Shown here one piece after another: positions 1 to 5,748 of a DNA stretch of 39,564 bases; within the stretch, counting starts at the first letter, position 1; each line of letters begins with the position of its first letter. Source of the stretch: a virus. The stretch is from positions 1 through 39,564 of the IMG/VR virus record IMGVR_UViG_3300022918_000022. One strand, 5' to 3'. The notes below the pieces were generated by a model, which saw only the letters and a list, made by a program, of their open reading frames with translations, was not told the DNA's origin and ran no database searches. The translations under genes and the position numbers were made by a program.

Positions 1-405
1 TATATTTAATACTGGTTTAAGTTGATTAATATGAGATAAAATAAAGGCTTTATTTGCATCCAAATTACTCTCGCTGTATGCAAACCTAATTATTAATTTA
101 ACACCGCTTAAACGGGCTGTATTTAAGTCTGAGAGTATATTATTAAGATAACTCTGAGATATATTTGAATTAGTGAAATTCATCATATAATAAGTACGCC
201 AAATTAACGTTACTTTTTGATTGACTCTTAAATTTGTTAATTCAGTTTGATTAAGTGTAGTAAAACTATCACTATCTCCAGTTGTATAATAATATAAGCC
301 TCTTTCTTGATTAGCTATATTGCTAAAATCTTCAGTATAAAAAACTTGTTGTGAATATATATTTATACTGAACAATATAAAACACATTAATAATAATTTC
401 TTCAA
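1..405 (-). CDS. Secreted DUF4874-like protein, C-terminus cut off by window edge
   Basis: The first 135 residues are present and the frame is open to the left edge. I place the start at the TTG at 405-403: the frame has a stop five codons upstream, and the TTG is followed by KKLLLMCFILFSINIYSQQ, a classic Sec signal peptide of Bacteroidota. An ATG at codon 7 is the alternative. The mature part carries QERGLYYY (residues 33-40), LIWRTYY (67-73), ISQSYLNNIL (82-91) and ARLSGVKLIIRFAY (97-110), then HINQLKPVL. This series matches what I know of DUF4874, a TIM-barrel-like domain usually followed by DUF4832 in secreted, probably carbohydrate-active proteins. The catalytic region is outside the window. 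A secreted host-type enzyme is odd in a phage; it may be cargo acting on the host surface or polysaccharide. Confidence 0.75.
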   Translation of the reverse strand, partial: MKKLLLMCFILFSINIYSQQVFYTEDFSNIANQERGLYYYTTGDSDSFTTLNQTELTNLRVNQKVTLIWRTYYMMNFTNSNISQSYLNNILSDLNTARLSGVKLIIRFAYSESNLDANKAFILSHINQLKPVLNI

Positions 406-430
406 TCTATTTATTGGTTATTTAATTTAA

Positions 431-503
431 AAATACTGATAGCTCGGTTGCTTAAACCACTTTTTTCTCCCCGATTACTTTTTAAGTGACACTATCAGTA
501 TTT
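431..503 (-). ncRNA. Hairpin-bounded RNA-like element 1
   Basis: A perfect 12 bp inverted repeat (AAATACTGATAG at 431-442, CTATCAGTATTT at 492-503) encloses 49 bases that contain a second hairpin, GGTT/AACC on the minus strand. It fills the gap between the ATPase gene and the DUF4874-like gene. The loop is too long and there is no clean U-run, so it is not a simple terminator. The same design recurs throughout the left arm. Confidence 0.4.
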
Positions 504-512
504 AATTATTGT

Positions 513-1571
513 TTAGAATACAAAACTATATTCTTTTCTAGGAGTAGCTGTGATTAAATAATCTTTATGTTTAATTACAACTTGTCTTCCTTCTTTTCTT
601 TCAACATTATTTTTATTAGTAGTAACCCTAATACCTACAGAATAAGGAAATTTAACACGATCATCTTGTTGTTTATCTGTTAACTTTTCCCAAACTTCAT
701 CTTTCATATCAAGCTGAAGACCATATACAGGTAATAATGGAGATCCATTCATAGAACCTTCATACTCACATCCTGTTTTATTATGAACTGCTGTAATGGA
801 ATAATTAGAGTCATTTGTAACTCTGATATTTAAATACTTAACAGCTGATCTAGGAGATTCTTTATACATATTACATTCAGAAATAAGAGCAAAAACCATA
901 TCAACATTCGCTTCTTCAATTAGTTCAATAATTTCTTTAAACTCTTGAATGTGTTTTTTGTTCTGTAAATTTTCATTTAATATATCATCAAGCATATCAT
1001 CAGATATTCTATCAAATGTTTTCATATAATGAATACGACCTGGACGATTTATTAGATAATTACTGTATTTACTTGTTTCATTTGACGTAAACAAGAATAA
1101 TTTTTTACCCATAAACACACCGTCAAGTATACTTAAAAAGCTTTCTTGGGCATCTCTATTCTCATAAACTTTCTCAAATTCATCAATAAAAACAACTGAT
1201 TCTTGCTTAATATTAGACAAAAATGATGAGAAATCAGACCCTGAAAACTCTTCTGTAATAATAATTACAGGTAATTCAGCAAATATACAAACTTGCTTAG
1301 CTAATAAACTTTTACCAGTTCCTTTAAGACCAGTTAATCCAATTCCTAAATTCTTTTTAGAATCTTCAAATGTGTTTAAATATCTTTTAGCCAATGATTC
1401 TGTATCACCATATATTTTACTTGGCAGTGTAAAATCATCTGTTTTTTCTAAAAAATACTCTCGATTGAATTCATCGTATCTTACCAACCAGTTTCCGGCA
1501 GGTATAATTCCTTTCAAATCTTCAACATTACTCATTGAAAACTTAATAATTTTCTCTCCTATTAATACCAT
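513..1571 (-). CDS. AAA+ ATPase
   Basis: 352 residues. The Walker A motif GLKGTGKS is at 81-88, Walker B VVFIDEFEK at 126-134, a sensor-1 like FTSN at 161-164 and RPGR at 176-179, in the order and spacing of an AAA+ module. AAA+ proteins use ATP hydrolysis to remodel proteins or DNA complexes. The N-terminal 75 residues and the C-terminal 120 residues (beta-rich, ending TATPRKEYSFVF) are not recognised and probably hold the partner-binding parts. An internal ATG at codon 13 (MSNVEDLKG) could be the true start. It lies 14 bases after a 53-aa basic protein gene, so the two are likely cotranscribed. Other crAss-like phages carry AAA+ ATPases among replication genes; the exact role here cannot be read from sequence. 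Confidence 0.85.
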   Translation of the reverse strand: MVLIGEKIIKFSMSNVEDLKGIIPAGNWLVRYDEFNREYFLEKTDDFTLPSKIYGDTESLAKRYLNTFEDSKKNLGIGLTGLKGTGKSLLAKQVCIFAELPVIIITEEFSGSDFSSFLSNIKQESVVFIDEFEKVYENRDAQESFLSILDGVFMGKKLFLFTSNETSKYSNYLINRPGRIHYMKTFDRISDDMLDDILNENLQNKKHIQEFKEIIELIEEANVDMVFALISECNMYKESPRSAVKYLNIRVTNDSNYSITAVHNKTGCEYEGSMNGSPLLPVYGLQLDMKDEVWEKLTDKQQDDRVKFPYSVGIRVTTNKNNVERKEGRQVVIKHKDYLITATPRKEYSFVF

Positions 1572-1585
1572 GTTTATTAATTTGT

Positions 1586-1747
1586 TTACGCTACTAGTTT
1601 CAATGCTTTTTGAGCATCTGAATCATTTGCATTGTTTTTTAAATGTTTTAATAATCTTCTCTTTTTATTCTTTTCACGAATTCTACGAGTCAAATACATT
1701 TGACAATCTGCCTTATGTTTAGCTCTGGCTGACGCTGATTTTGCCAT
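1586..1747 (-). CDS. Small basic protein, 53 aa
   Basis: An open frame from ATG at 1747 to TAA at 1586 encodes a lysine- and arginine-rich protein beginning MAKSASARAKHKADCQ, with a dense basic stretch (RRIREKNKKRRLLKHLKNN) at residues 21-39 that would form an amphipathic helix. No fold is recognised. Such a charge pattern suits nucleic-acid binding, or binding to RNA polymerase or the ribosome, but that is inference. It sits directly upstream of the AAA+ ATPase gene on the same strand, separated by 14 bases. Confidence 0.65.
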   Translation of the reverse strand: MAKSASARAKHKADCQMYLTRRIREKNKKRRLLKHLKNNANDSDAQKALKLVA

Positions 1748-1778
1748 AATAATTGTTATTTAATTTGTTATTTATTTA

Positions 1779-1869
1779 AATACTGGTAATAACATTAGTG
1801 TTCCTACATACCAAGTTATCTTGTTTATAATTATTTTAAAATTAAATTTAGATTTGTATTACCAGTATT
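1779..1869 (-). ncRNA. Hairpin-bounded RNA-like element 2
   Basis: A perfect 13 bp inverted repeat (AATACTGGTAATA at 1779-1791, TATTACCAGTATT at 1857-1869) closes a 91-base domain between two small minus-strand genes. The left arm resembles that of element 1 (AATACTG at the start of both). The interior is AT-rich with no convincing second stem. Too long a loop for a terminator. Confidence 0.4.
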
Positions 1870-1876
1870 ATTTTAT

Positions 1877-2137
1877 CTATCTTAACTCTACTAATTCTTT
1901 TACCAAATTAATAGAGTCATTGTTGTTGTAAGTACAATACACATGTTTTAAAGAACCTAATGAGTCAATTATATAAAATTTATATCTATTATTAGGATCT
2001 TCAAATATTTTACAATTATGATATTGATTCTTAATAATTTTAATAGAATTGCTTCTTGATGGTTCATAATTGTTATTGCAACAAAAAAAACAAAAAAGCA
2101 AAAATGAACCCATTAATGCATATAGTAATTTTCTCAT
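1877..2137 (-). CDS. Small putative lipoprotein, 86 aa
   Basis: The protein starts MRKLLYALMGSFLLFCFFCC, a short positive N-terminus and a hydrophobic core ending in cysteines, as in a lipoprotein signal peptide; the mature part would begin at the cysteine near residue 20. The remainder is polar (NNNYEPSRSNS, then ILKNQYHN-like and VKELVELR) and has no recognised domain. It is downstream of a second lipoprotein-like gene (2151-2375) on the same strand. Phage lipoproteins often alter the host envelope, for example to block superinfection; that role is only a suggestion here. Confidence 0.65.
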   Translation of the reverse strand: MRKLLYALMGSFLLFCFFCCNNNYEPSRSNSIKIIKNQYHNCKIFEDPNNRYKFYIIDSLGSLKHVYCTYNNNDSINLVKELVELR

Positions 2138-2150
2138 ATTTAAATTTTAT

Positions 2151-2375
2151 TTATTTTAAAGTATCACCTATTTTATAAAGATTATTAGTGTATAAATAAG
2201 CTTCATTATTTATTTCCGCTACATATGAATACTCATCTTGAGAATAAAAATTCGTATCATTAACTCTAATACTAGTTATAATTAAAAAATCTGATATTCT
2301 ACATTTACAACTACAACAAAATATTAACAAAAGAATTGCTAATGCTAAATATATTAAACAGTTTCTATTTTTCAT
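2151..2375 (-). CDS. Small putative lipoprotein or membrane protein, 74 aa
   Basis: The N-terminus has KNR followed by a long hydrophobic run (LIYLALAILLLIFCCSCKC, about residues 8-26) ending in several cysteines, which suits a lipobox or a membrane anchor. The mature portion (IITSIRVNDTNFYSQDEYSYVAEINNEAYLYT) looks like a small beta domain. It ends DTLK, and a related ending, GDTIQ, appears in the lipoprotein at 8008-8277, whose mature part also has LYKKGDT; this gene has LYKIGDT. The two may be distant paralogues. Its start overlaps the end of the upstream gene by 11 bases. Confidence 0.65.
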   Translation of the reverse strand: MKNRNCLIYLALAILLLIFCCSCKCRISDFLIITSIRVNDTNFYSQDEYSYVAEINNEAYLYTNNLYKIGDTLK

Positions 2376-2634
2376 TTATCGGTATTTTTCTTAATTCTTT
2401 TAATTTTTCTCTAGATTTTTGCCTTACGCAGTATTCTAACCAATATTGTTTATTAGTTGGTTTAAATTTCAATATTAATAGTAATATTTCTTTAAATTCA
2501 CTTGGTAAGTAATAAGCTAGTTTTGGTTGTTCATGCAATATATCCATCCATGAATCTAATGTTTTATTAACTCTTTGCAATAAATACATTAACACAATAA
2601 TAGATATTAGCGATATTGAAAATATTGTTACCAT
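2365..2634 (-). CDS. Small single-pass membrane protein, 89 aa
   Basis: A hydrophobic segment at the very N-terminus (TIFSISLISIIVLMYLLQ, residues 3-20) is followed by a polar, charged tail of about 65 residues rich in lysine and leucine (KFKPTNKQYWLEYCVRQKSR). The topology would be N-terminal anchor with a cytoplasmic or periplasmic tail. No family recognised. It is the first gene after the RNA/tRNA block at 2666-3206, with a 31-base AT-rich leader, and its end overlaps the next gene. Confidence 0.6.
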   Translation of the reverse strand: MVTIFSISLISIIVLMYLLQRVNKTLDSWMDILHEQPKLAYYLPSEFKEILLLILKFKPTNKQYWLEYCVRQKSREKLKELRKIPINEK

Positions 2635-2665
2635 ATTATATTTTTTATTTTTTATTTTAAAATTA

Positions 2666-2808
2666 AACTCTCTAATTCTGCCACCTTAACTAAATTTTAA
2701 ATATTATTTAGTCGCGTATATTGGACTCGAACCAATGACCATCCCGGTATCAGCGGGATACTCTACCACCTGAGCTAATACGCTAATAGTTTGCAATTTA
2801 AGAGAGTT
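2666..2808 (-). ncRNA. Tandem RNA element A, enclosing the tRNA
   Basis: The closing stem is AACTCTCT (2666-2673) with AGAGAGTT (2801-2808). Read on the minus strand, the 5' arm is followed by TAAATTGCAAAC and the 3' arm is preceded by TTAAGGTGGCAGAATT. Equivalent motifs stand in the same places in elements B, C and D. The interior is the complete tRNA-Ile gene plus about 35 AT-rich bases. So the tRNA occupies the place of the variable central part of the other elements. Confidence 0.55.
2712..2784 (-). tRNA. tRNA-Ile (anticodon GAT)
   Basis: On the minus strand from 2784 to 2712 (73 nt, no encoded CCA): acceptor AGCGTAT/ATACGCG, D-stem GCTC/GAGT with AGGTGGTA loop, anticodon stem TCCCG/CGGGA with loop CTGATAC (anticodon GAT), variable loop TGGTC, T-stem ATTGG/CCAAT with TTCGAGT loop, discriminator A. 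All invariant positions are present. One oddity: position 1 is A and position 72 is G, so the terminal acceptor pair is a mismatch. It would decode ATC and ATT. It is the only clear tRNA in the window. Confidence 0.9.
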
Positions 2809-2814
2809 ATGAGT

Positions 2815-2921
2815 TTGCCTAATAGTCTGTTACTTTATAATTATTTAAATCTACTCCATACACTTAGTGGTTATGGGTATTTCTATCATTTATAAATAGA
2901 TCATTACAATTCATTAGGCAA
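2815..2921 (-). ncRNA. Tandem RNA element B
   Basis: Closed by a perfect 9 bp repeat, TTGCCTAAT (2815-2823) and ATTAGGCAA (2913-2921). On the minus strand the 5' arm is followed by GAATTGTAATG and the 3' arm is preceded by TAAAGTAACAGACT, the same two-sided motif as in A, C and D. The interior forms ATCTA/TAGAT and, inside it, CCATA/TATGG around ACCACTAAGTG. No open frame of note. Confidence 0.55.
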
Positions 2922-2928
2922 TATAAAT

Positions 2929-3046
2929 TATTGCTTAGAATTCTGTTACTTTATTTAATACTTGTTAAGCTAACTGAATTCAACTATACAACAAGACCGT
3001 TACTAATTCAAATCAATGCTATTAAATCACAATTTACTAAGCAATA
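2929..3046 (-). ncRNA. Tandem RNA element C
   Basis: Closed by a perfect 10 bp repeat, TATTGCTTAG (2929-2938) and CTAAGCAATA (3037-3046). Minus strand: the 5' arm is followed by TAAATTGTGATT, the 3' arm is preceded by TAAAGTAACAGAATT. The 3' motif TAAAGTAACAGA is identical to that of element B, while the arms and interior differ, as expected if the motif and not the stem sequence is under selection. Confidence 0.55.
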
Positions 3047-3053
3047 TATTTTA

Positions 3054-3206
3054 AACCTTTAAATTTCTGCAACCTTTTGTTATTGTATTATTTCGTCCTG
3101 CACACTGAGGATGTATTGAAATATAATCTCGCTAGCAAATTGTATTTACTCAAACCTTCTTAGGCGGGCTAGATAACTAATAACAATCGCAACTGATTTA
3201 AAGGTT
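3054..3206 (-). ncRNA. Tandem RNA element D
   Basis: Closed by a perfect 11 bp repeat, AACCTTTAAAT (3054-3064) and ATTTAAAGGTT (3196-3206). Minus strand: 5' arm followed by CAGTTGCGATTG, 3' arm preceded by AAAAGGTTGCAGAA. Inside, TTGTTATT pairs with AATAACAA directly next to the motif, and further stems CTAGC/GCTAG and TCCT/AGGA follow, giving a multi-branched fold. It begins five bases after the stop codon of the gene at 3212-3373. Confidence 0.55.
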
Positions 3207-3211
3207 GTGTT

Positions 3212-3373
3212 TTAATAATTTTCCATTATATAATCTATCAATGAAAAAGAAATATATAATACACTGAATCCAAATATTAAGTATAATAATGGAGATAAGA
3301 TTAATTCAATCATAGCCAATGGAAGCCAAATTAAACATAATAATATTATCCGTAATCTGTATAATATGTTCAT
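3212..3373 (-). CDS. Small hydrophobic membrane protein, 53 aa
   Basis: ATG at 3373 to TAA at 3212. Almost the whole protein is hydrophobic: MNILYRLRIILLCLIWLPLA, then MIELILSPLLYLIFGFSVLY and ISFSLIDYIMENY, enough for two membrane segments with a positively charged N-terminus (YRLR). No family recognised. It lies two bases after the upstream lipoprotein gene (3376-3648) and directly before RNA element D, so it is the last protein gene before the RNA block. Confidence 0.6.
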   Translation of the reverse strand: MNILYRLRIILLCLIWLPLAMIELILSPLLYLIFGFSVLYISFSLIDYIMENY

Positions 3374-3375
3374 AA

Positions 3376-3648
3376 TTATTTAGGTTTTATATATTCTTTT
3401 TTAGATACTGGTTCATATAATTGATCACCAGTAATAACTATTGGAACTATTATTGTTTCAATTAATAATGCACTCCAAATAACATTTATAGTACTAACCT
3501 TATAGTTAATACTGTCGTGTTTCATTTCAGGATTAAACCAACCATATGGTTCAACCCTAACTTCTTTTCCATCAATATTAAATTTCTTACTATCTGCACA
3601 TGATATAAATAATAAACTTAATAGCAATATAAATAGTATTTTTTTCAT
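3376..3648 (-). CDS. Small putative lipoprotein, 90 aa
   Basis: The N-terminus MKKILFILLLSLLFISCADSK has a textbook lipobox (LFISC, cysteine at about residue 17), followed by a serine-aspartate start of the mature protein that suits Bacteroidota surface lipoproteins poorly or well depending on sorting rules I cannot test. A second hydrophobic stretch (WSALLIETIIVPIVITG, about residues 58-74) could cross the membrane. No domain recognised. Part of a run of small envelope proteins (3651-3866, 3376-3648, 3212-3373). Confidence 0.65.
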   Translation of the reverse strand: MKKILFILLLSLLFISCADSKKFNIDGKEVRVEPYGWFNPEMKHDSINYKVSTINVIWSALLIETIIVPIVITGDQLYEPVSKKEYIKPK

Positions 3649-3650
3649 AA

Positions 3651-3866
3651 TTATTTATTTCTTTGGTTGTTAAATTCAATGTGTAAAACTCTACTACTAT
3701 CAAAATAACCTTTTAAAGTATCATTTGGAGTAATTAGTTTATACTCTTCTGGTAAATCTATTTTACAAGATTCTTTTTTATTTTTTTCTTCAATACTTGT
3801 AGCTCCTAATATGTAGAATATTAAAGCTATCATTATATTTAAAAATACATGTGTAAATGGATTCAT
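3651..3866 (-). CDS. Small membrane-anchored protein, 71 aa
   Basis: A hydrophobic N-terminal segment (VFLNIMIALIFYILGAT, residues 7-23) is followed by a charged linker (EEKNKKESCK) and a short C-terminal part (LPEEYKLITPNDTLKGYFDSS) that reads like a small beta domain. No family recognised. Its start codon is preceded on the minus strand by TAACTAACTAAC 15 bases upstream, the leader motif found before several genes of this arm. Two bases separate it from the next lipoprotein gene. Confidence 0.6.
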   Translation of the reverse strand: MNPFTHVFLNIMIALIFYILGATSIEEKNKKESCKIDLPEEYKLITPNDTLKGYFDSSRVLHIEFNNQRNK

Positions 3867-3881
3867 AATATTTTATAATTA

Positions 3882-3893
3882 AGTTAGTTAGTT
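3882..3893 (-). promoter_or_regulatory. ACTAACTAA leader motif before 3651-3866
   Basis: Minus-strand TAACTAACTAAC, ending 15 bases before the ATG. This copy also places a TAA in all three frames. One of a series of near-identical leader motifs (see 6438, 6555, 7992, 8288, 8962 and, on the plus strand, 32048). Confidence 0.4.
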
Positions 3894-3984
3894 AATAAAA
3901 ACTCCCGATATATTTCAACCGGGAGTTAATCTTTATCAATAATTTAATTCACTAAATTTACTGATTTAAAATAAGAACTATTTC

Positions 3985-4689
3985 TTATTCTTCATTCAAT
4001 GCTCCAGCTAACATGTTGTTCGCACTAGCTTTTGCACCTGTTTTTGTTCTTTCTGATTCCAATACTTTATCAGCAACCAATACATCAGTTGCATCACCGT
4101 ATTGCAAATCAAACACGCGGTAAACAGTGTTACCTAATTGATCTGTGATTCTCTCAGAATCTTCACCACCTGTTTGCAAGATGTAACGTTCTTTGATTGA
4201 ATCGTCAACGTCAGGGTCTTGTAATTGTGTACGTACTGATTTTGGAAGTTGTTCCACATCAACAGTTTCACGACATACAATTTTAACCGGTTGAAGAATA
4301 CCATTTACTGATACTTCAGTAACAGCAGAGAACAATGCTACACGCTCATCATCAGCCAATGTTTTACACATTTCAGCGATTTTACCAAAGTTCAATGCAT
4401 TACCTTCGTTATCTTTCGCATTTGGAAATAGCTCAGTAAAACCTTCTTCGTTTGCAATGAACCATACACGCATTGTTGTACGTCCTGAATTGAAACGTGC
4501 ATCACCTTTATTAGCCAAAGCCAATAAACTTGCTTTACGTCCAGCCAATCCTCTTGATTGACAGAATTCAAATTCAATTTGTCCACCTTTAACCGCTCTT
4601 GCAGCTACGATGAAAACTGTAGTTTCTGGTAGTTGACCTACCAATTTCATGACACTTTTTTTAATAGTGTCCATTTTCAACTTTTTCAT
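3985..4689 (-). CDS. Highly expressed-looking 234-aa protein with acidic tail
   Basis: Not recognised with confidence. Its codons use C and G at third positions far more than the neighbouring small genes (CGC, GTA, CGT, GGT, GAA), which suggests selection for strong expression. It has a lysine-rich start (MKKLKMDTIKKS), a central mixed alpha/beta region (FEFCQSRGLAGRKASLLAL at about 37-55; TTMRVWFIANEEGF at about 70-83) and a short acidic C-terminus (NNMLAGALNEE). An abundant protein with an acidic tail in a replication arm could be a single-stranded-DNA-binding protein, but I see no clear OB-fold signature; treat that as a guess. A second, shorter reading frame inside it (4392-4586) is a shadow. 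Confidence 0.8.
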   Translation of the reverse strand: MKKLKMDTIKKSVMKLVGQLPETTVFIVAARAVKGGQIEFEFCQSRGLAGRKASLLALANKGDARFNSGRTTMRVWFIANEEGFTELFPNAKDNEGNALNFGKIAEMCKTLADDERVALFSAVTEVSVNGILQPVKIVCRETVDVEQLPKSVRTQLQDPDVDDSIKERYILQTGGEDSERITDQLGNTVYRVFDLQYGDATDVLVADKVLESERTKTGAKASANNMLAGALNEE

Positions 4690-4773
4690 AATATTGATAT
4701 TTAATTTATTGCTTTACCCTGACAGCAATTAGATTAAACGATTAAAATACTCAAGGGATATTATAATTTTATT

Positions 4774-4920
4774 TTACTTAACTTCTTCAGTTGATTGTAA
4801 TTTACAATCCGGATATAATGTTTCGAATTTACCAATTGCTTGATCTTCATCTTTACCAGATGATTGAGCTGAATTTTTTCTTCCTAAATGGTCTTTGTAA
4901 TTGATTTTAAAGTTTTTCAT
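4774..4920 (-). CDS. Small hydrophilic protein, 48 aa
   Basis: ATG at 4920 to TAA at 4774; MKNFKINYKDHLGRKNSAQS, then SGKDEDQAIGKFETLYPDCK and a short acidic end (TEEVK). It contains no membrane segment. No family recognised. The leader on the minus strand has TTAAACTAAAACTAATTAAA, a looser version of the ACTAACTAAA leader. It precedes the 234-aa gene by 84 bases and probably shares its transcript; a possible promoter for both lies at 5032-5061. Confidence 0.6.
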   Translation of the reverse strand: MKNFKINYKDHLGRKNSAQSSGKDEDQAIGKFETLYPDCKLQSTEEVK

Positions 4921-4955
4921 AATATTTAATTTTAATTAGTTTTAGTTTAATAATA

Positions 4956-5156
4956 AATAAACTATATTATAAGATTTACTTCTATTTAAATAATAATATA
5001 GACATTGATATAATAATTATATCTTTGACCACAAAATTATTTATTAGTGTATAGTTTCAAAGGTTTAGAAAATTAAGATGGCTGGACTGTCATATGAACC
5101 AGCAAAACGTTTTGTATTTATTAACATCTTAATTATCACTCATAATATAGTTTATT
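4956..5156 (-). ncRNA. Hairpin-bounded RNA-like element E (cloverleaf-like)
   Basis: A perfect 15 bp repeat, AATAAACTATATTAT (4956-4970) and ATAATATAGTTTATT (5142-5156), closes 201 bases. Inside, on the minus strand, stand three hairpins in a row: AATTAAGATG/CATCTTAATT (with an inner GCTGG/CCAGC), CTTTGA/TCAAAG, and the palindrome GATATAATTATTATATC. The 3' side has AGAAGTAAATC before the closing arm, a weak match to the AAGTAACAGA motif of elements A-D. No coding potential. Confidence 0.45.
5032..5061 (-). promoter_or_regulatory. Possible Bacteroidota-type promoter, leftward
   Basis: On the minus strand TTTG is followed after 18 bases by TAATTTTG, fitting TTTG-N19-TAnnTTTG except for one base of spacing. 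It lies inside element E and would drive the genes at 4774-4920 and 3985-4689. It overlaps the CTTTGA/TCAAAG hairpin, so one of the two readings may be chance. Confidence 0.3.
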
Positions 5157-5226
5157 ATATTTAATCTCTCATTGGGACTTTGTTTAATAACTCTCAAGGT
5201 TTATCATAACATTTCCAGATACAAGA

Positions 5227-5343
5227 TTAAGAGTTAATAGCCTCACTTGCAGCTCTAGCTAATTTGGTTAATTTAAATTCTTTTCTTACTAGTCTTTTAA
5301 TTGCTTTTGATTTGTTTTTAATCTTCTTTAGTTTTAGTTTCAT
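5227..5343 (-). CDS. Small basic protein, 38 aa
   Basis: ATG at 5343 to TAA at 5227. The product (MKLKLKKIKNKSKAIKRLVR, then KEFKLTKLARAASEAINS) is strongly basic and helical, with a 26-base overlap into the end of the upstream gene, typical of translationally coupled phage genes. No family recognised. It resembles in charge, not sequence, the 53-aa basic protein at 1586-1747. Being short and lysine-rich in AT-rich DNA, it could be a chance frame, though the length of the open frame and the good start favour a gene. Confidence 0.45.
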   Translation of the reverse strand: MKLKLKKIKNKSKAIKRLVRKEFKLTKLARAASEAINS

Positions 5344-5518
5344 TCTGTTTTTCTTCGATAAATTTCTTTAATGTAATAATTCCTTTTGATTCTTCTTGTT
5401 TGTAACAATTTACTTCTTCTTGTTCCTCGTAATCATCTTTAAATATAAAATAGAATAAAGCAATTATTAATACTATTTCAATAATAAAAATTAAATTGAT
5501 AATTTCATCTATTTTCAT
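5318..5518 (-). CDS. Small single-pass membrane protein with acidic tail, 66 aa
   Basis: A hydrophobic segment (IINLIFIIEIVLIIALFYFIF, about residues 6-26, written here as a single helix) is followed by an acidic tail (KDDYEEQEEVNCYKQEE) and a lysine/glutamate-rich end (EEKQNETKTKED). An N-terminal anchor with a soluble tail is the predicted topology. No family recognised. The next gene (5227-5343) starts within its last nine codons. Confidence 0.6.
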   Translation of the reverse strand: MKIDEIINLIFIIEIVLIIALFYFIFKDDYEEQEEVNCYKQEESKGIITLKKFIEEKQNETKTKED

Positions 5519-5548
5519 GTTTGTTTGTTTTAGTTTAATTGTTAAAAA

Positions 5549-5614
5549 TAACTATTGTAATAGTTGCTGATGCTACCTTATTCATTTCTGAAATATCTTC
5601 TATTACAATAGTTA
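5549..5614 (-). ncRNA. Hairpin-bounded RNA-like element F
   Basis: A perfect 15 bp stem, TAACTATTGTAATAG (5549-5563) and CTATTACAATAGTTA (5600-5614), closes a 36-base interior. On the minus strand the 3' arm is preceded by AATAAGGTAGCATCAGCAA, which contains the TAAGGT part of the A-D motif. Its arms share 12 bases with those of element K, 1 kb away. Confidence 0.5.
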
Positions 5615-5618
5615 AAAT

Positions 5619-5747
5619 AAAACTCTTATAAGGTTGAGCCTTAAGGTATTCTGATGAATTAATACATTTTATTTCTATTAACTAATTGAGTTATCATCTC
5701 AAAAACTGGATAATAGATAATAATACCTCCTATTGGATAAGAGTTTT
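5619..5747 (-). ncRNA. Hairpin-bounded RNA-like element G
   Basis: Perfect 11 bp closing stem, AAAACTCTTAT (5619-5629) and ATAAGAGTTTT (5737-5747). Minus-strand interior: TTGAG/CTCAA hairpin, the palindrome CCTTAAGG next to the 3' arm, and AGGAGG near the 5' arm, which looks like a Shine-Dalgarno sequence but has no ATG and open frame behind it. Four bases separate it from F and one from H. Confidence 0.45.
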
Positions 5748-5748
5748 A

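Noticed and set aside
2666-3206. CRISPR-like array because of four regular repeats
   Set aside because: The conserved motifs are two different sequences facing each other across stems; there are no identical repeats with unique spacers of equal length, and no cas genes.
2815-3206. Additional tRNAs in elements B, C and D
   Set aside because: No T-loop (TTCRA) and no 5 bp anticodon stem with a 7-base loop could be placed; lengths of 107-153 bases do not fit, even with an intron.
5650-5680. Hammerhead ribozyme because of CTGATGA at about 5653
   Set aside because: No GAAA element with a stem II follows and no third helix can be formed; the heptamer alone is chance.
5690-5745. Ribosome binding site AGGAGG on the minus strand in element G
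   Set aside because: No start codon with a useful open frame follows, and genes of this phage do not use Shine-Dalgarno sequences.
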